A stretch of 64,000 nucleotides of DNA from Curtobacterium sp. MCLR17_036. Its GTDB lineage: Bacteria > Actinomycetota > Actinomycetes > Actinomycetales > Microbacteriaceae. The translations under genes and the position numbers were made by a program. The notes under the pieces were generated by a model that saw only the letters and a program-made list of their open reading frames with translations, ran no database searches and was not told the origin of the DNA. Below are positions 34,951-53,313 of this stretch, piece after piece. The DNA is taken from NCBI RefSeq assembly GCF_003234445.2, contig NZ_CP126269.1, forward strand, positions 3,038,001 to 3,102,000, in the 5' to 3' direction. How positions within the stretch are numbered: position 1 is the stretch's first letter; every line of letters begins with the position of its first letter.

Positions 34951-35928
34951 CTACTCGCCGCCGTACAGCTGCGGGTCGACGTCGAGGCCGTAGATCGCCA
35001 GGCCGGACTCCCAGATCAGGGTCGCCCCGGCGCGGAGGCGGTCGATCGCCGTCCCCGCGTCGAGGACCCGCACCACGTGCCCGCGCATGGCCACGGTGGC
35101 GCTGCCCATCGTCACGTACCGCGTGCCGTCCTCGTCCTCGCGGCGGACGGTCACCGGGTACGGCACCGACAGACCACGCAGGTCCTGCAGGACGAACGTC
35201 GGACGCGACCGCTGGTCGGCCGCGAGCATCTGCTTGGCCTGGTCGATGCCCGTGAGCACGAGGACGCTGGGGATCCCCGCGTCGTTCGCACCCTTGATGT
35301 CGGTGTCCAGGCGGTCGCCGATGAAGATCGTCCGGCCGCCACCGAAGCGCTGCACGGCGGCGTCGAAGATCGGTCGTTCCGGCTTGCCGGCCACGACGGG
35401 CATCCGCCCCACGGCCTGGTGCACGGCGGACACGAGCGTGCCGTTGCCCGGTGCGATGCCGCGCTCGACCGGGATCGACCAGTCCATGTTCGTGGCGACC
35501 CACGGCACGTCCGGGTCGGCCAGGGCGAAGGACGCCTCGGCCAGTTCCTTCCAGCCGAGATCCGGCGAGAAGCCCTGGATGACCGCAGCGGGGGCGTCCT
35601 CGGCGCTCGAGGTCACGGTGAACCCGGCCGCCTCGACGATGCTCGACAGCCCGATGCCGCCCGTGACGAGCACGGTCGACCCGGCCGGCACGAGCGTCGA
35701 GAGCAGTTGGACCCCCGCCTGCGACGACGTGACGACGTCGTCCTCGGACACCTCGAGCCCGTAGCGCTCCAGGTGCTCGGCGACGTCGACCGGACGCCGC
35801 GAAGCGTTGTTCGTGATGTACCCGACGCGAGCGGTCGACGACGCGCGGGTCAAGGCCTCGACCGCGTGCGGGATCGCGTTCCGCCCGCGGTACACGACAC
35901 CGTCGAGGTCGGTGAGGACGACGTCCAC
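34951..35928 (-). CDS. HAD-superfamily hydrolase, NagD-like
   Basis: 325 residues. Motif I is VVLTDLDGVVYRG (nucleophile Asp), then YITNNASRRP (motif II), a C2 cap, GKPERPIFDAAV (motif III Lys) and FIGDRLDTDIKGANDAGIPSVLVLTG (motif IV). This is the NagD/p-nitrophenyl phosphatase group. GTG 35928 is the only good start after the TPR gene stop at 35954. An extra C-terminal domain of about 70 residues is present, as in other actinobacterial members. Confidence 0.9.
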   Translation of the reverse strand: MDVVLTDLDGVVYRGRNAIPHAVEALTRASSTARVGYITNNASRRPVDVAEHLERYGLEVSEDDVVTSSQAGVQLLSTLVPAGSTVLVTGGIGLSSIVEAAGFTVTSSAEDAPAAVIQGFSPDLGWKELAEASFALADPDVPWVATNMDWSIPVERGIAPGNGTLVSAVHQAVGRMPVVAGKPERPIFDAAVQRFGGGRTIFIGDRLDTDIKGANDAGIPSVLVLTGIDQAKQMLAADQRSRPTFVLQDLRGLSVPYPVTVRREDEDGTRYVTMGSATVAMRGHVVRVLDAGTAIDRLRAGATLIWESGLAIYGLDVDPQLYGGE

Positions 35929-35953
35929 ACCGTCCGTCGGCGGCCTCGGGGTG

Positions 35954-37780
35954 TCAGCCGGCTGCGGAGCCGTCGACGTCGCGGGGGTTGTCGTCGTCGA
36001 TCTCGCCGAGGTCGTCGTCGGGCTCGTCGACGTCGTCGAGCTGGTCGGTGTCGTCGAGGCCGCCGGCACCGGCTGCGGGCTCGTCGACGCGCTCGGCGTC
36101 CGCTCCGGGCCCGTCGTCCCGGGGCTCTTCGACCTCGATCGTTTCCTCGACCACATCAACAGTCTCCCATGCGTTCTCGTCGGCGATCTCGGACAGGGCC
36201 TGGGCGGCGCGATCGACCCGCGCCCACCACTCGTCGGCCTCGTCCTGGCGACCGAGCTCCTCGAGCGTGGCCGCGTAAGCACTGTAGAGCGCCGGCGACC
36301 AGGTGTAGGCCGTCGACGGATCGAGCTGTGGAATCTCCAGCTCGCCGAGGGCGGCTGTGGGATTCCCGAGGTCCAACCGGGCGCCGGACATCGCGATCGC
36401 GAGTTCGACCTGCACCGGCGTCTCGAGCGCCGACCGTTCGACGGACCGACCGAGCTCGAGCGCACGCTCCGGACGCCCGAGGCCGCGCTCGCAGTCCACC
36501 ATCATCGGCAGCTGGTCGTTGCGGCCCGAGATCCGTCGGTACGTCCGGAGCTCGCGGAGCGCCGTGGCGAAGTCGCCCAAGCGGTACGCGGTGATCGCTG
36601 CGGTCTCACGGACCACACCGACGCGGCCGGCACGGCGCGCTGCACTGAGGGCGTGCTGGTTCGCCGTCTCGGGGTCGTCGTCGACGAACATCGCCGCGGC
36701 CACGAGGTGGCGGGCGACCCAGTCCGCGTTGTCCTTGCTCAGGGTCTTCAGCTCCATGCGGGCTGCCGGGTCGAGGTCGCGCGCCTGGATCTCCTCGGGG
36801 ATCTCCGGGTCGTCGTGGCGCGGGCGGATCGACTTCGTGCCGTACGGGTCGCGGTCCTCCCAGTCGTCCCGCGCAGCCTCGCCGAAGCGGGCACCGGCAT
36901 GGCGGGTGCCGTCGCCGAAGCGGCGACGATCCTCACCGCCGTCGCGGCGCGGGCGGTCGGACGAGCCACCGCCGTAGGACGGCCGGTCACCGTCACGACG
37001 CGGACGATCGGAGGACCCGCCACGGTACGACGGCCGGTCACCGTCACGAGCCGGACGATCGGACGAGCCACCACGGTAGGACGGACGGTCACCGTCACGA
37101 GCCGGACGGTCAGAGGAGCCACCGCGGTACGACGGACGATCACCGTCACGACGCGGACGGTCCGAGGACCCGCCACGGTACGACGGACGATCGCCGTCAC
37201 GTCGCGGACGGTCACCGTCGCGAGACGGACGGTCAGAGGAGCCACCGCGGTACGACGGACGATCACCGTCACGACGCGGGCGGTCGGAGGACCCACCGCC
37301 GTACGACGGACGATCACCGTCACGACGCGGACGGTCAGAGGAGCCACCGCGGTACGACGGACGATCACCGTCACGAGCCGGACGGTCGGACGACCCGCCA
37401 CGGTACGGAGGACGGTCACCGTCGCGACGCGGACGGTCTGCCCCGCGGGGGCCGTCACCGCGCGGCGGACGGCCGGAGTCCGCACGGTCGCTCCGCCACG
37501 AAGGCCGGTCGTTCCGGTCGCCCTCACGGAACGGACGGTCGCCGTCCCGACTCGGAGCACCGTCGCGACGAGCAGCACCGTCTCGGAACGGTCGGTCACC
37601 GCGCTCGGGACGACGATCGCCCTCGCGGCGCTCGAACTCACGGGGACTGGACGACCAACGGCCGCCACGGTCGCCGTCGCGACGCGGAGCGCCGTCACGG
37701 CGAGGGAACCGGTCACCGTCCCGTCGGGGTCGGTCTCCCCGATCGCCGTCGTTCCGTCGCTGGTCGTCGTCGTTCGCCAC
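35954..37780 (-). CDS. Arg/Asp/Gly-repeat protein with TPR-like domain
   Basis: 608 residues. The first ~310 are low complexity, dominated by Arg, Asp, Gly, Pro and Ser. Residues 122-281 are nine copies of a 17-residue unit like DRPSYRGGSSDRPRRDG plus a partial one. Then DDPEIPEEIQARDLDPAARMELKTLSKDNADWVARHLVAAAMFVD begins a helical, TPR-like domain (about 330-520). The end is very acidic (DDTDQLDDVDEPDDD). RGG-like arms often bind RNA. It lies directly downstream of the rRNA operon. GTG 37780 follows GAGGAG. Confidence 0.8.
   Translation of the reverse strand: MANDDDQRRNDGDRGDRPRRDGDRFPRRDGAPRRDGDRGGRWSSSPREFERREGDRRPERGDRPFRDGAARRDGAPSRDGDRPFREGDRNDRPSWRSDRADSGRPPRGDGPRGADRPRRDGDRPPYRGGSSDRPARDGDRPSYRGGSSDRPRRDGDRPSYGGGSSDRPRRDGDRPSYRGGSSDRPSRDGDRPRRDGDRPSYRGGSSDRPRRDGDRPSYRGGSSDRPARDGDRPSYRGGSSDRPARDGDRPSYRGGSSDRPRRDGDRPSYGGGSSDRPRRDGGEDRRRFGDGTRHAGARFGEAARDDWEDRDPYGTKSIRPRHDDPEIPEEIQARDLDPAARMELKTLSKDNADWVARHLVAAAMFVDDDPETANQHALSAARRAGRVGVVRETAAITAYRLGDFATALRELRTYRRISGRNDQLPMMVDCERGLGRPERALELGRSVERSALETPVQVELAIAMSGARLDLGNPTAALGELEIPQLDPSTAYTWSPALYSAYAATLEELGRQDEADEWWARVDRAAQALSEIADENAWETVDVVEETIEVEEPRDDGPGADAERVDEPAAGAGGLDDTDQLDDVDEPDDDLGEIDDDNPRDVDGSAAG
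36938..37417 (-). repeat. 51-bp tandem repeats inside the TPR gene
   Basis: Nine tandem units of 51 bp plus one 21-bp partial unit encode the 17-residue repeats. Copies differ mainly by Arg/Ala/Ser and Arg/Gly changes. The high DNA similarity suggests recent expansion, and copy number may vary between strains. Confidence 0.85.
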
Positions 37781-37842
37781 CGTTGCTCCTCATCGCGTGC
37801 CCGAGTCAGAACCAGGGCGTTCGTCCGCTGTGTCGTTGTGTT

Positions 37843-37869
37843 GGGTGCCGCTGCATCCGCCCGGCACCC
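37843..37869 (-). terminator. Possible rRNA operon terminator
   Basis: GGGTGCC (37843-37849) and GGCACCC (37863-37869) form a 7-bp stem with a 13-nt loop, between 5S rRNA and the TPR gene. There is no strong T-run, so this is a weak call. Confidence 0.35.
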
Positions 37870-38010
37870 GGCTCCAGTCCATCACGAACCAGTGCCGGCG
37901 TCGAGCGGACGGGGGCAGAAACAGAAATGGCCACCGGCCTCGACCGAGAACGAGGGTCTCCCCTGCGAGTTCTCGATGGAGGGCCGATGGCCACATCTTT
38001 CTTACGTTGA

Positions 38011-38129
38011 GTCCGGCGGCGTCCTACTCTCCCACAAGGTCCCCCTTGCAGTACCATCGGCGCTGAGAGGCTTAGCTTCCGGGTTCGGAATGTGACCGGG
38101 CGTTTCCCTCTCGCTATGACCACCGGAAC
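38011..38129 (-). rRNA. rrf: 5S ribosomal RNA
   Basis: Read on the minus strand it begins GTTCCGGTGGTCATAGCGAG and ends with GGGAGAGTAGGACGCCGCCG, about 119 nt. The terminal stem GTTCCGGTGG/CGCCGCCGGAC is intact. It is the last RNA of the operon. Confidence 0.95.
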
Positions 38130-38286
38130 ACCTTCGACCAGATCATACTTGGTCTCAAAGCTGTCCCGACTGCCGTCACCCGAAGGTGACAGAGCGGTGT
38201 ATTCAGTTTCGATTCCCGATCGTCTGTCGGGAACCACAAAGTGGACGCGAGCCCCACACCCGAAGGTGTGGGAAATAATTGTGTTG

Positions 38287-43363
<5,077 letters not shown>

Positions 43364-43834
43364 AAAAATTACAACCAACACCCGAAAGCGTCAGCGAGTT
43401 GATTCTGACTGTTGACTGTCTACTGACAATCTTCAATCCAAAAGGAATTGCATCATGACCCGGTCAGCAATCCGACCAGGCACGAGGTCAATCAATAAAT
43501 TGGCATTGACAATGTGCACGCTGTTGAGTTCTCAAGGACCAGACGCACTTGCTCCTCGGCTCGAGTTCGAGCTTCAGCCACAAGGCTTGTGTACTTGGCT
43601 TGCCACCGGTCGTTCGTCGGACCAAGAGGTCCAGTGGCTCATCCCGAGGGGAGAGAACCGGTGGGCTTGTCATCCTAAGCGTCGAAGCGATCCGGCGCAA
43701 GGCCTGATCTGAACTTCAGTGGAGGATGGTCCCGCTTGAGGGCCGGCGTGCTCTGGGCTTTCGCTCCAGCCGCTCCGCCGCACCTTTGGGGTGACGAGTA
43801 AGAACTATACGCAGCCCTGAGCGAGTGCGCCAAG
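43364..43834 (-). promoter_or_regulatory. rRNA operon promoter and leader with boxA
   Basis: On the minus strand, TTGGCG (43829-43834) and TATAGT (43805-43810) are 18 bp apart, a strong promoter. Transcription would begin near 43798, leaving a ~435-nt leader. CCTTGAGAACTCAACAGCGT (about 43517-43536) is the standard actinobacterial boxA/processing element. The leader is richer in A+T than nearby coding DNA. No gene is visible in it. Confidence 0.85.
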
Positions 43835-43936
43835 CCAGCTCCCATCCCGGGCGTGTCGCCTTGTGCAACACTCGGCGCCCGAACGCAGCGATGCCCGGTC
43901 CCACGCGGGGAACCGGGCATCGTCGAGCGTCGGACG

Positions 43937-45250
43937 TCAGGCGAGCGTCACACCGGCGAGGGTCTTCTTGCCTCGGCGGAGCACGAGGACTCCCCCGGGC
44001 AGGGCGAGGTCGGACAGCACCGCGGCCGGGTCCTCGGCTCGGGCGTTGTTCACGTACACCCCGCCCTGGTCGATCGCGCGGCGCGCTTCGCCGAGGGACT
44101 TCACGAGTTCGGTCTCGACCAACGCACGGGCGACGTCCGCACCGGGGTCGAGCGTCACCGATCCGGGCAGTTCGGCGATCGCCGATCGCAGGGTGTCCGG
44201 GTCGAGGGCACCGAGCTCGCCGTTGCCGAACAGCGCCGCCGCGGCGTCGATCGCCGCCTGGGTTGCCTCGACACCGTGGACGAGCGAGGTCACCTCGAAG
44301 GCCAGGGTGCGCTGGGCCTCGCGGCGGAAGGGTTCGTCGGCCACCGCCTGCTCGAGGCGTTCGACCTCGGCGCGGGTCAGGAACGTGAACTCGCGCAGTC
44401 GGGCGACCACGTCGGCGTCGGCCGTGTTGAGCCAGAACTGGTACAGCGCGTAGGGCGAGGTCATCTCGGCGTCGAGCCAGATCGCGTTGCCCTCGCTCTT
44501 GCCGAACTTCGTGCCGTCGGCGTTCGTGATGAGCGGGGTCCCGAGGGCGTGCACCGTGGCGCCCTCGGCTCGCCGGATGAGCTCCGTCCCCGAGGTCAGG
44601 TTGCCCCACTGGTCGGACCCGCCGGTCTGCAGCGTGCACCCGTACTGCCGGAAGAGCTCGCGGTAGTCGAGCCCCTGCAGGATCTGGTAGCTGAACTCGG
44701 TGTAGCTGATGCCCGCGTCGGAGTTCAACCGCGCGGCCACCGCGTCCTTCTTGAGCATCGAGTTCACGCGGAAGTACTTGCCGACGTCGCGCAGGAAGTC
44801 GATGGCCGACATCGGCGCCGTCCAGTCGAGGTTGTTCACCAGCCGCACGCCGTTGTCACCGTCCGGGCTGAGGAACCGTGAGACCTGCTCCTGCAGACGA
44901 GCGACCCACTCGGCGACCGTCTCGGGGGTGTTCAGGGTCCGTTCGGCGGTCGGACGCGGATCGCCGATGAGCCCGGTCGACCCCCCGACGAGCGCGAGCG
45001 GCTTGTGCCCCGCCAACTGCAGCCGGCGCATCGTCAGCAGCTGCAGGAGGTTGCCGCAGTGCAACGACGGCGCGGTCGGGTCGAAGCCGCAGTAGTACGT
45101 GATCGGGTCACCGTCGAGGGCCTCTTGCAGCGCGGTCTCGTCGGTCGAGACCTGCACCAGACCGCGCCACCGCAGTTCGTCCCACACCGAGTCGAAGGTG
45201 GGGTCGTTCTGCTGGCGCGTCAGGACGTCTTGGGCGGTATCACTGGACAC
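43937..45250 (-). CDS. tyrS: Tyrosyl-tRNA synthetase
   Basis: 437 residues, class Ic. The HIGH motif appears as PSLHCGNLLQLL, GGSDQWGNLTSGTELIRR binds tyrosine, and the KMSKS motif is KFGKSEG. A C-terminal S4 domain ends in RAIDQGGVYVNNARAEDP. GTG 45250 is preceded by TACGAT with a 6-nt gap, a clear leaderless layout; the 9 codons before it are excluded. It lies upstream of the rRNA operon in the same direction, but with its own spacing. Confidence 0.95.
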   Translation of the reverse strand: MSSDTAQDVLTRQQNDPTFDSVWDELRWRGLVQVSTDETALQEALDGDPITYYCGFDPTAPSLHCGNLLQLLTMRRLQLAGHKPLALVGGSTGLIGDPRPTAERTLNTPETVAEWVARLQEQVSRFLSPDGDNGVRLVNNLDWTAPMSAIDFLRDVGKYFRVNSMLKKDAVAARLNSDAGISYTEFSYQILQGLDYRELFRQYGCTLQTGGSDQWGNLTSGTELIRRAEGATVHALGTPLITNADGTKFGKSEGNAIWLDAEMTSPYALYQFWLNTADADVVARLREFTFLTRAEVERLEQAVADEPFRREAQRTLAFEVTSLVHGVEATQAAIDAAAALFGNGELGALDPDTLRSAIAELPGSVTLDPGADVARALVETELVKSLGEARRAIDQGGVYVNNARAEDPAAVLSDLALPGGVLVLRRGKKTLAGVTLA

Positions 45251-45313
45251 CCCGCCATCGTACCGGCGGCGCGCCACCGCCAGCGCCGTCGACCGGGAGG
45301 CCCGTGGTCACGT

Positions 45314-48790
<3,477 letters not shown>

Positions 48791-48801
48791 GCGGTGCGTC
48801 C

Positions 48802-49854
48802 CTACGCCGCGGTGCTCGCGGTGGCCGCGGCGCCCGCGCTGGTCGCGGTGGTGCTCGCGGCGCCCGCGCTGGTCGCGCTGGTCGCGCTGGTCGCGATGCC
48901 CGTCGTGTTCGCGGTGCCCGCGCTGCCCGTCGTGTTCGCGGCGAGGAGCCAGGCGAGCAGCGCCTTCTGAGCGTGCAGGCGGTTCTCCGCCTCGTCCCAG
49001 ATGATGCTGCGCGGCCCGTCGATGACCTCGGCGGTGACCTCGTAGCCGCGGTCCGCCGGCAGGCAGTGCATGAACACGGCGTCGTCCGCAGCGTGCGCCA
49101 TGAGCTCGTCGTCGACGCGGTACCCGGCGAAGGTGTCGAGGCGCGACTGCTTCTCGGACTCCTTGCCCATCGAGACCCAGGTGTCCGTCACGACGACGTC
49201 CGCGCCGGCGACCGCGGCCACCGGGTCGGTGACGACGAGGACGGACCCGCCGGTGACGGCCGCGCGCTCCTCGGCGTCGGTGACGACCTGCGCCGCGGGG
49301 GCGAAGGCGTCCGGTGCGGCCACCCGCACGTGCATGCCGGCCGTCGCACCGGCGAGCAGGTACGACTGCGCCATGTTGCTCGCGCCGTCGCCGATGAAGG
49401 CGACGGTCTGGCCGGCCAGGGTGCCGCGGTGCTCACGGATGGTGAGCAGGTCGGCGAGGAGCTGGCACGGGTGGAAGTCGTCCGACAGCGCGTTCACCAC
49501 GGGGACCGTCGTGTCGGCCGCCATCTCCTCGAGACCGGCCTGGCCGTAGGTGCGCCAGACGATCGCCGACACCATGCGCTCGAGCACGCGGGCGGTGTCC
49601 GACGGGGTCTCCTTGCCGCCGAGCTGGCTGTTCGCCGTCGAGATGATGAGCGGGCTGCCGCCGAGGTCGGAGATCCCGACGTGGAAGGACACCCGGGTGC
49701 GGGTCGACGACTTGTCGAAGATCACCGCGACGCTCTGCGGACCGGCGAGGGGCTTCTCGGCCCAGCGATCGGCCTTCATGCGGTCGGCGATGTCGAGGAT
49801 CGCGGACTGCTCGGCCTGGCTGAGGTCGTCGTCCCGGAGGAAGTGGCGGGTCAT
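48802..49854 (-). CDS. argF: Ornithine carbamoyltransferase with Ala/Ser/Thr tail
   Basis: 350 residues. The carbamoyl-phosphate motif is FDKSSTRTRVSF; HPCQLLADLLT, GDGASNMAQSYLLAGA, DTWVSMGKESE and FMHCLPADRGYEV are all present. The normal enzyme ends near residue 307 (LLAWLLA). Here a further ~43 residues of Ala, Ser, Thr and Gly follow (codons 48802-48933), built from short DNA repeats. It makes citrulline. ATG 49854 overlaps the argD stop (ATGA). Confidence 0.94.
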   Translation of the reverse strand: MTRHFLRDDDLSQAEQSAILDIADRMKADRWAEKPLAGPQSVAVIFDKSSTRTRVSFHVGISDLGGSPLIISTANSQLGGKETPSDTARVLERMVSAIVWRTYGQAGLEEMAADTTVPVVNALSDDFHPCQLLADLLTIREHRGTLAGQTVAFIGDGASNMAQSYLLAGATAGMHVRVAAPDAFAPAAQVVTDAEERAAVTGGSVLVVTDPVAAVAGADVVVTDTWVSMGKESEKQSRLDTFAGYRVDDELMAHAADDAVFMHCLPADRGYEVTAEVIDGPRSIIWDEAENRLHAQKALLAWLLAANTTGSAGTANTTGIATSATSATSAGAASTTATSAGAAATASTAA

Positions 49855-51089
49855 GCGGAGGTCTCCTGGCTGGTGGTGCCCTGCTCGGCGGCGACTGCGG
49901 CCAGGCTCTGCTCGAGGATCGACAGGAACGCGTCGATCTCGGCGTCGGACACGATGAGCGGCGGCGCGATGCGCAGGCTCGATTCGTTGGGGGCGTTGAT
50001 GATGAGGCCACGCTCGAGCGCAGCGGCGTTGACGGCGGCCCCGATCGGGCCGGTCAGCCCGACGCCGATGAGCAGCCCGGTCCCGCGGACCTCCTCGACG
50101 AGCGGGGAGCCGATCGCGCGGATGCCGGCGCGGATCCGCTCGCCCTTGGTGACGGCACCGGCGACGAGGTCGGCGCGCTCGATCTCCTCGAGCACGGCGT
50201 TCGCGACCCGGGTGCCGAGCGGGTTCCCGCCGAAGGTCGAGCCGTGCTGCCCGGCGGAGAACAGGTCGGACGCCCACCCGAACGTGACGAGGGCACCGAT
50301 CGGGAACCCGCCGGCGATGCCCTTCGCGACCGTGATCGCGTCGGGCGTGATGCCGTGGCCCTGGAACGCGAACCAGTTGCCGGTGCGGCCGACGCCCGTC
50401 TGGATCTCGTCGAGGACCAGCAGCGCGCCGTGCTCCTCGGTGAGCCGACGTGCGGCGAGCAGGAACCCCTCGGGCAGGTCGACGACGCCGGCCTCGCCCT
50501 TGATCGGCTCGAGCACCAGGGCGGCGACGGTGTCGTCGATCGCCGCTTCGAGGGCCTCGATCGAGGTGTCGACGTGCTCGACCCCCGGCACCATCGGCAG
50601 GAAGTCCTCCTGCAGGGCGGGCTTGCCGGTGAGCGCGAGGGCGCCCATCGTCCGGCCGTGGAAGCCCTGCTTGAGCGCGAGGATGCGGGTCTTCCGGCCG
50701 TCGGCGCCCTTGTTCAGGCGGGCCAGCTTGAAGGCGGCCTCGTTCGCCTCTGCGCCGGAGTTGCCGAAGTACACCCGACCGGCGTCGCCGGCGCCGCTGA
50801 TGCGCTTGAGGCGCTCGGCGAGCTCGAGCTGGGGCGGCGTGGCGAAGTAGTTCGACACGTGCACGAGCTTGGCCGCCTGGTCGGCGATGGCCCCGACGAG
50901 CGCCGGGTGCGCGTGTCCGAGCGAGTTCACGGCGATGCCCGCGAGGAAGTCGAGGTACTCGTTGCCGTCGACGTCCCACACGCGGCAGCCCTCGCCGCGC
51001 TCGAGCATGATCTTCGGCGGGGTCAGGGATCGCATGAGCGACGCCCCGAACCGGTCGTTCCAGGCCTGGGTCTGCGTCTCGGTGCTCAC
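49851..51089 (-). CDS. argD: Acetylornithine aminotransferase
   Basis: 412 residues, class III PLP enzyme. [46 protein letters not shown] and the PLP lysine in [16 protein letters not shown] are intact. It makes N-acetylornithine from the semialdehyde. GTG 51089 overlaps the argB stop (GTGA). The C-terminal ~15 residues are Gln/Thr/Ser-rich. Confidence 0.95.
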   Translation of the reverse strand: MSTETQTQAWNDRFGASLMRSLTPPKIMLERGEGCRVWDVDGNEYLDFLAGIAVNSLGHAHPALVGAIADQAAKLVHVSNYFATPPQLELAERLKRISGAGDAGRVYFGNSGAEANEAAFKLARLNKGADGRKTRILALKQGFHGRTMGALALTGKPALQEDFLPMVPGVEHVDTSIEALEAAIDDTVAALVLEPIKGEAGVVDLPEGFLLAARRLTEEHGALLVLDEIQTGVGRTGNWFAFQGHGITPDAITVAKGIAGGFPIGALVTFGWASDLFSAGQHGSTFGGNPLGTRVANAVLEEIERADLVAGAVTKGERIRAGIRAIGSPLVEEVRGTGLLIGVGLTGPIGAAVNAAALERGLIINAPNESSLRIAPPLIVSDAEIDAFLSILEQSLAAVAAEQGTTSQETSA

Positions 51090-52114
51090 GGCTGCTGTCC
51101 CTTCTCGGTCGCGCCAGCCACGTGTTGGCCGGTGCTGCTGTCGATCGACGGCGACGCCACGCGGCGGCCGATCTCGGCGTGGGTCATCTGGTTCTCGGTG
51201 CGTCGGCTCGGGTCCGGGATCACCTCGGTGCCCGCACCCCGCAGGGTGAAGACCTCGAGCAGGATCGAGTGCGGGATCCGGCCGTCGATGATGGTCGCAC
51301 CGCCGACACCCCCGACCACGGCGTCGAGGCACGCGGTCATCTTCGGGATCATCCCCGACTCGAGCGTCGGCAGCAGCTCGCGGAGCTCCTCGACCGCGAT
51401 GAGGTCGACGATCGAGTCACGGTCGGGCCAGTTGCGGTACAGCCCGGGGACGTCCGTGAGCATCATGAGCTTCGAGGCGCGGAGCGCGATCGCGAGCGCA
51501 CCGGCCGCCGCGTCGGCGTTCACGTTGAGGGCCTGGTCCGGGTGGGCGTCGTCGATCGCGATGCTCGAGACCACCGGGATCCGGCCGGCCTCGATCGCGG
51601 CGAGCACGCCGGACGGGTCGACGTGGGTGATGTCCCCGACGTGCCCGAGGTCGAACTCCTGCCCGTCGACGACCACGCCCTTCTTCTCGCCGGTGAAGAG
51701 CGAGCCGCCGTCGCCGAACACGCCGACGGCCAGGCCCTCGCCGTGCTCGTTCACCAGGTCGACGATCTCGCGGTTGACCTCGCCGGCCAGGACGTCGCGG
51801 ACGACGGTGATCGCCTCGGTCGTCGTGACGCGGTACCCGCCGCGGAACTCGGACTCGATGCCCTGCTCCTTGAGCGCCGCGGAGATCTGCGGCCCGCCAC
51901 CGTGCACGACGACGGGGTGCAGCCCCGCGTAGCGCAGGTAGACCATGTCCTCGGCGAAGGCGCGCTTGAGGTCCTCGTTCACCATGGCGTTCCCGCCGAA
52001 CTTGACGACGACGATCTTGCCCGAGAACCGCTTCAGCCAGGGCAGCGACTCGATGAGCGTCGCCGCCTTGACCGCGGCGAGCTCGTGCTCTTCCTGCTTG
52101 TTGAGGTCGCCCAT
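51086..52114 (-). CDS. argB: Acetylglutamate kinase
   Basis: 342 residues. [43 protein letters not shown] starts the amino acid kinase fold; [15 protein letters not shown] and [13 protein letters not shown] follow. It is the usual feedback-regulated step. The kinase normally ends near [17 protein letters not shown]; about 37 more residues here are unlike the family. ATG 52114 shares one base with the argJ stop (TGATG). Confidence 0.95.
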   Translation of the reverse strand: MGDLNKQEEHELAAVKAATLIESLPWLKRFSGKIVVVKFGGNAMVNEDLKRAFAEDMVYLRYAGLHPVVVHGGGPQISAALKEQGIESEFRGGYRVTTTEAITVVRDVLAGEVNREIVDLVNEHGEGLAVGVFGDGGSLFTGEKKGVVVDGQEFDLGHVGDITHVDPSGVLAAIEAGRIPVVSSIAIDDAHPDQALNVNADAAAGALAIALRASKLMMLTDVPGLYRNWPDRDSIVDLIAVEELRELLPTLESGMIPKMTACLDAVVGGVGGATIIDGRIPHSILLEVFTLRGAGTEVIPDPSRRTENQMTHAEIGRRVASPSIDSSTGQHVAGATEKGQQP

Positions 52115-53313
52115 CAGCTGGAGTACGCGCTGTTCTCGTGCACGTAGTCGTGCGTGAGGTCGTTGGTGAGGATCGTCGCCGCGTGCGTGCCGACCCCGAG
52201 GTCGATGCGCACGTGGGTGTCGCGCGGGGTGAGGTCGACGGTGTCGCTCGGCTCGTCCGGAGCGCCGGCGTGGCACACCCGCACGCCGTTCATGCTGACG
52301 TCCACCTGGTACGGGTCGAACTCGGCCTCGGTCGTGCCGATCGCCGCGAGCACCCGGCCCCAGTTCGGGTCGTTGCCGAAGACGGCCGCCTTGAACAGGT
52401 TGTTGCGGGCGACGCTCCGACCGACGGTGACGGCGTCGTCCTCGGACGCGGCATGCACGACCTCGATGGTGATGTCGTGGGCCGCGCCCTCGGCGTCCTG
52501 CTGCAGCTGGCGGGCGAGGTCGGCGCACACGGCGGTCAGCGCTTCCTGGAAGTCGCCGACCTCGGGCGTCACGCCGCTCGCACCCGACGACAGCAGCACG
52601 ACGGTGTCGTTCGTCGACATGCAGCCGTCCGAGTCCACCCGGTCGAACGTGGTGCGGGTGGCGGCGCGGAGCGCCTGGTCGAGTTGGTCCGGCGTCTGCA
52701 CGGCGTCGGTCGTGATGACGACGAGCATCGTGGCGAGCCCCGGCGCGAGCATGCCGGCGCCCTTCGCCATGCCGCCGACGGTCCAGCCGTCCTCGGTCAC
52801 GACCGACTGCTTGGCCTTGGTGTCCGTCGTCATGATGGCCGTCGCGGCATCCGGCCCGCCGTCGCTGCTGAGCGCCACGCTCGCCAGGTCGACCCCGCGG
52901 AGCACGTTGTCGCGGAAGGTCTGGTCGCCCACGCCGATGAGCCCGGTGGAGCAGACGACGACGTCGCCGGCCCCGATGCCGAGGGCGTCACCCACGGCCT
53001 CGGCCGTCAGGTGCGTGGTCTGGAAGCCGAACGGGCCGGTGAAGCAGTTCGCGCCGCCCGAGTTGAGGACGACGGCGCGGGCGACGCCGTCCCCCACCAC
53101 CTGGCGGGACCAGATGACGGGGTGCGCTTGGGCGCGGTTGCTGGTGAAGACCGCGGCCGCGGCCGCGTCGGGCCCGTCGTTGACGACGAGCGCCACGTCC
53201 GGCTTGCCGCTCGCCTTGAGACCGGCGGTCACGCCGGCGGCGCGGAAGCCCGCTGCCGCGGTGACGCCCTGGAGGCCCGGCTCGGTCTGGGTGGTCGTGC
53301 CTGCGTCGGTCAC
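52114..53313 (-). CDS. argJ: Bifunctional ornithine acetyltransferase/N-acetylglutamate synthase
   Basis: 399 residues. The self-cleavage site is present: [21 protein letters not shown], where the Thr after Ala becomes the N-terminal nucleophile of the beta chain. [26 protein letters not shown] and [23 protein letters not shown] are typical. It recycles the acetyl group. GTG 53313 overlaps the argC stop (GTGA). Confidence 0.95.
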   Translation of the reverse strand: MTDAGTTTQTEPGLQGVTAAAGFRAAGVTAGLKASGKPDVALVVNDGPDAAAAAVFTSNRAQAHPVIWSRQVVGDGVARAVVLNSGGANCFTGPFGFQTTHLTAEAVGDALGIGAGDVVVCSTGLIGVGDQTFRDNVLRGVDLASVALSSDGGPDAATAIMTTDTKAKQSVVTEDGWTVGGMAKGAGMLAPGLATMLVVITTDAVQTPDQLDQALRAATRTTFDRVDSDGCMSTNDTVVLLSSGASGVTPEVGDFQEALTAVCADLARQLQQDAEGAAHDITIEVVHAASEDDAVTVGRSVARNNLFKAAVFGNDPNWGRVLAAIGTTEAEFDPYQVDVSMNGVRVCHAGAPDEPSDTVDLTPRDTHVRIDLGVGTHAATILTNDLTHDYVHENSAYSS

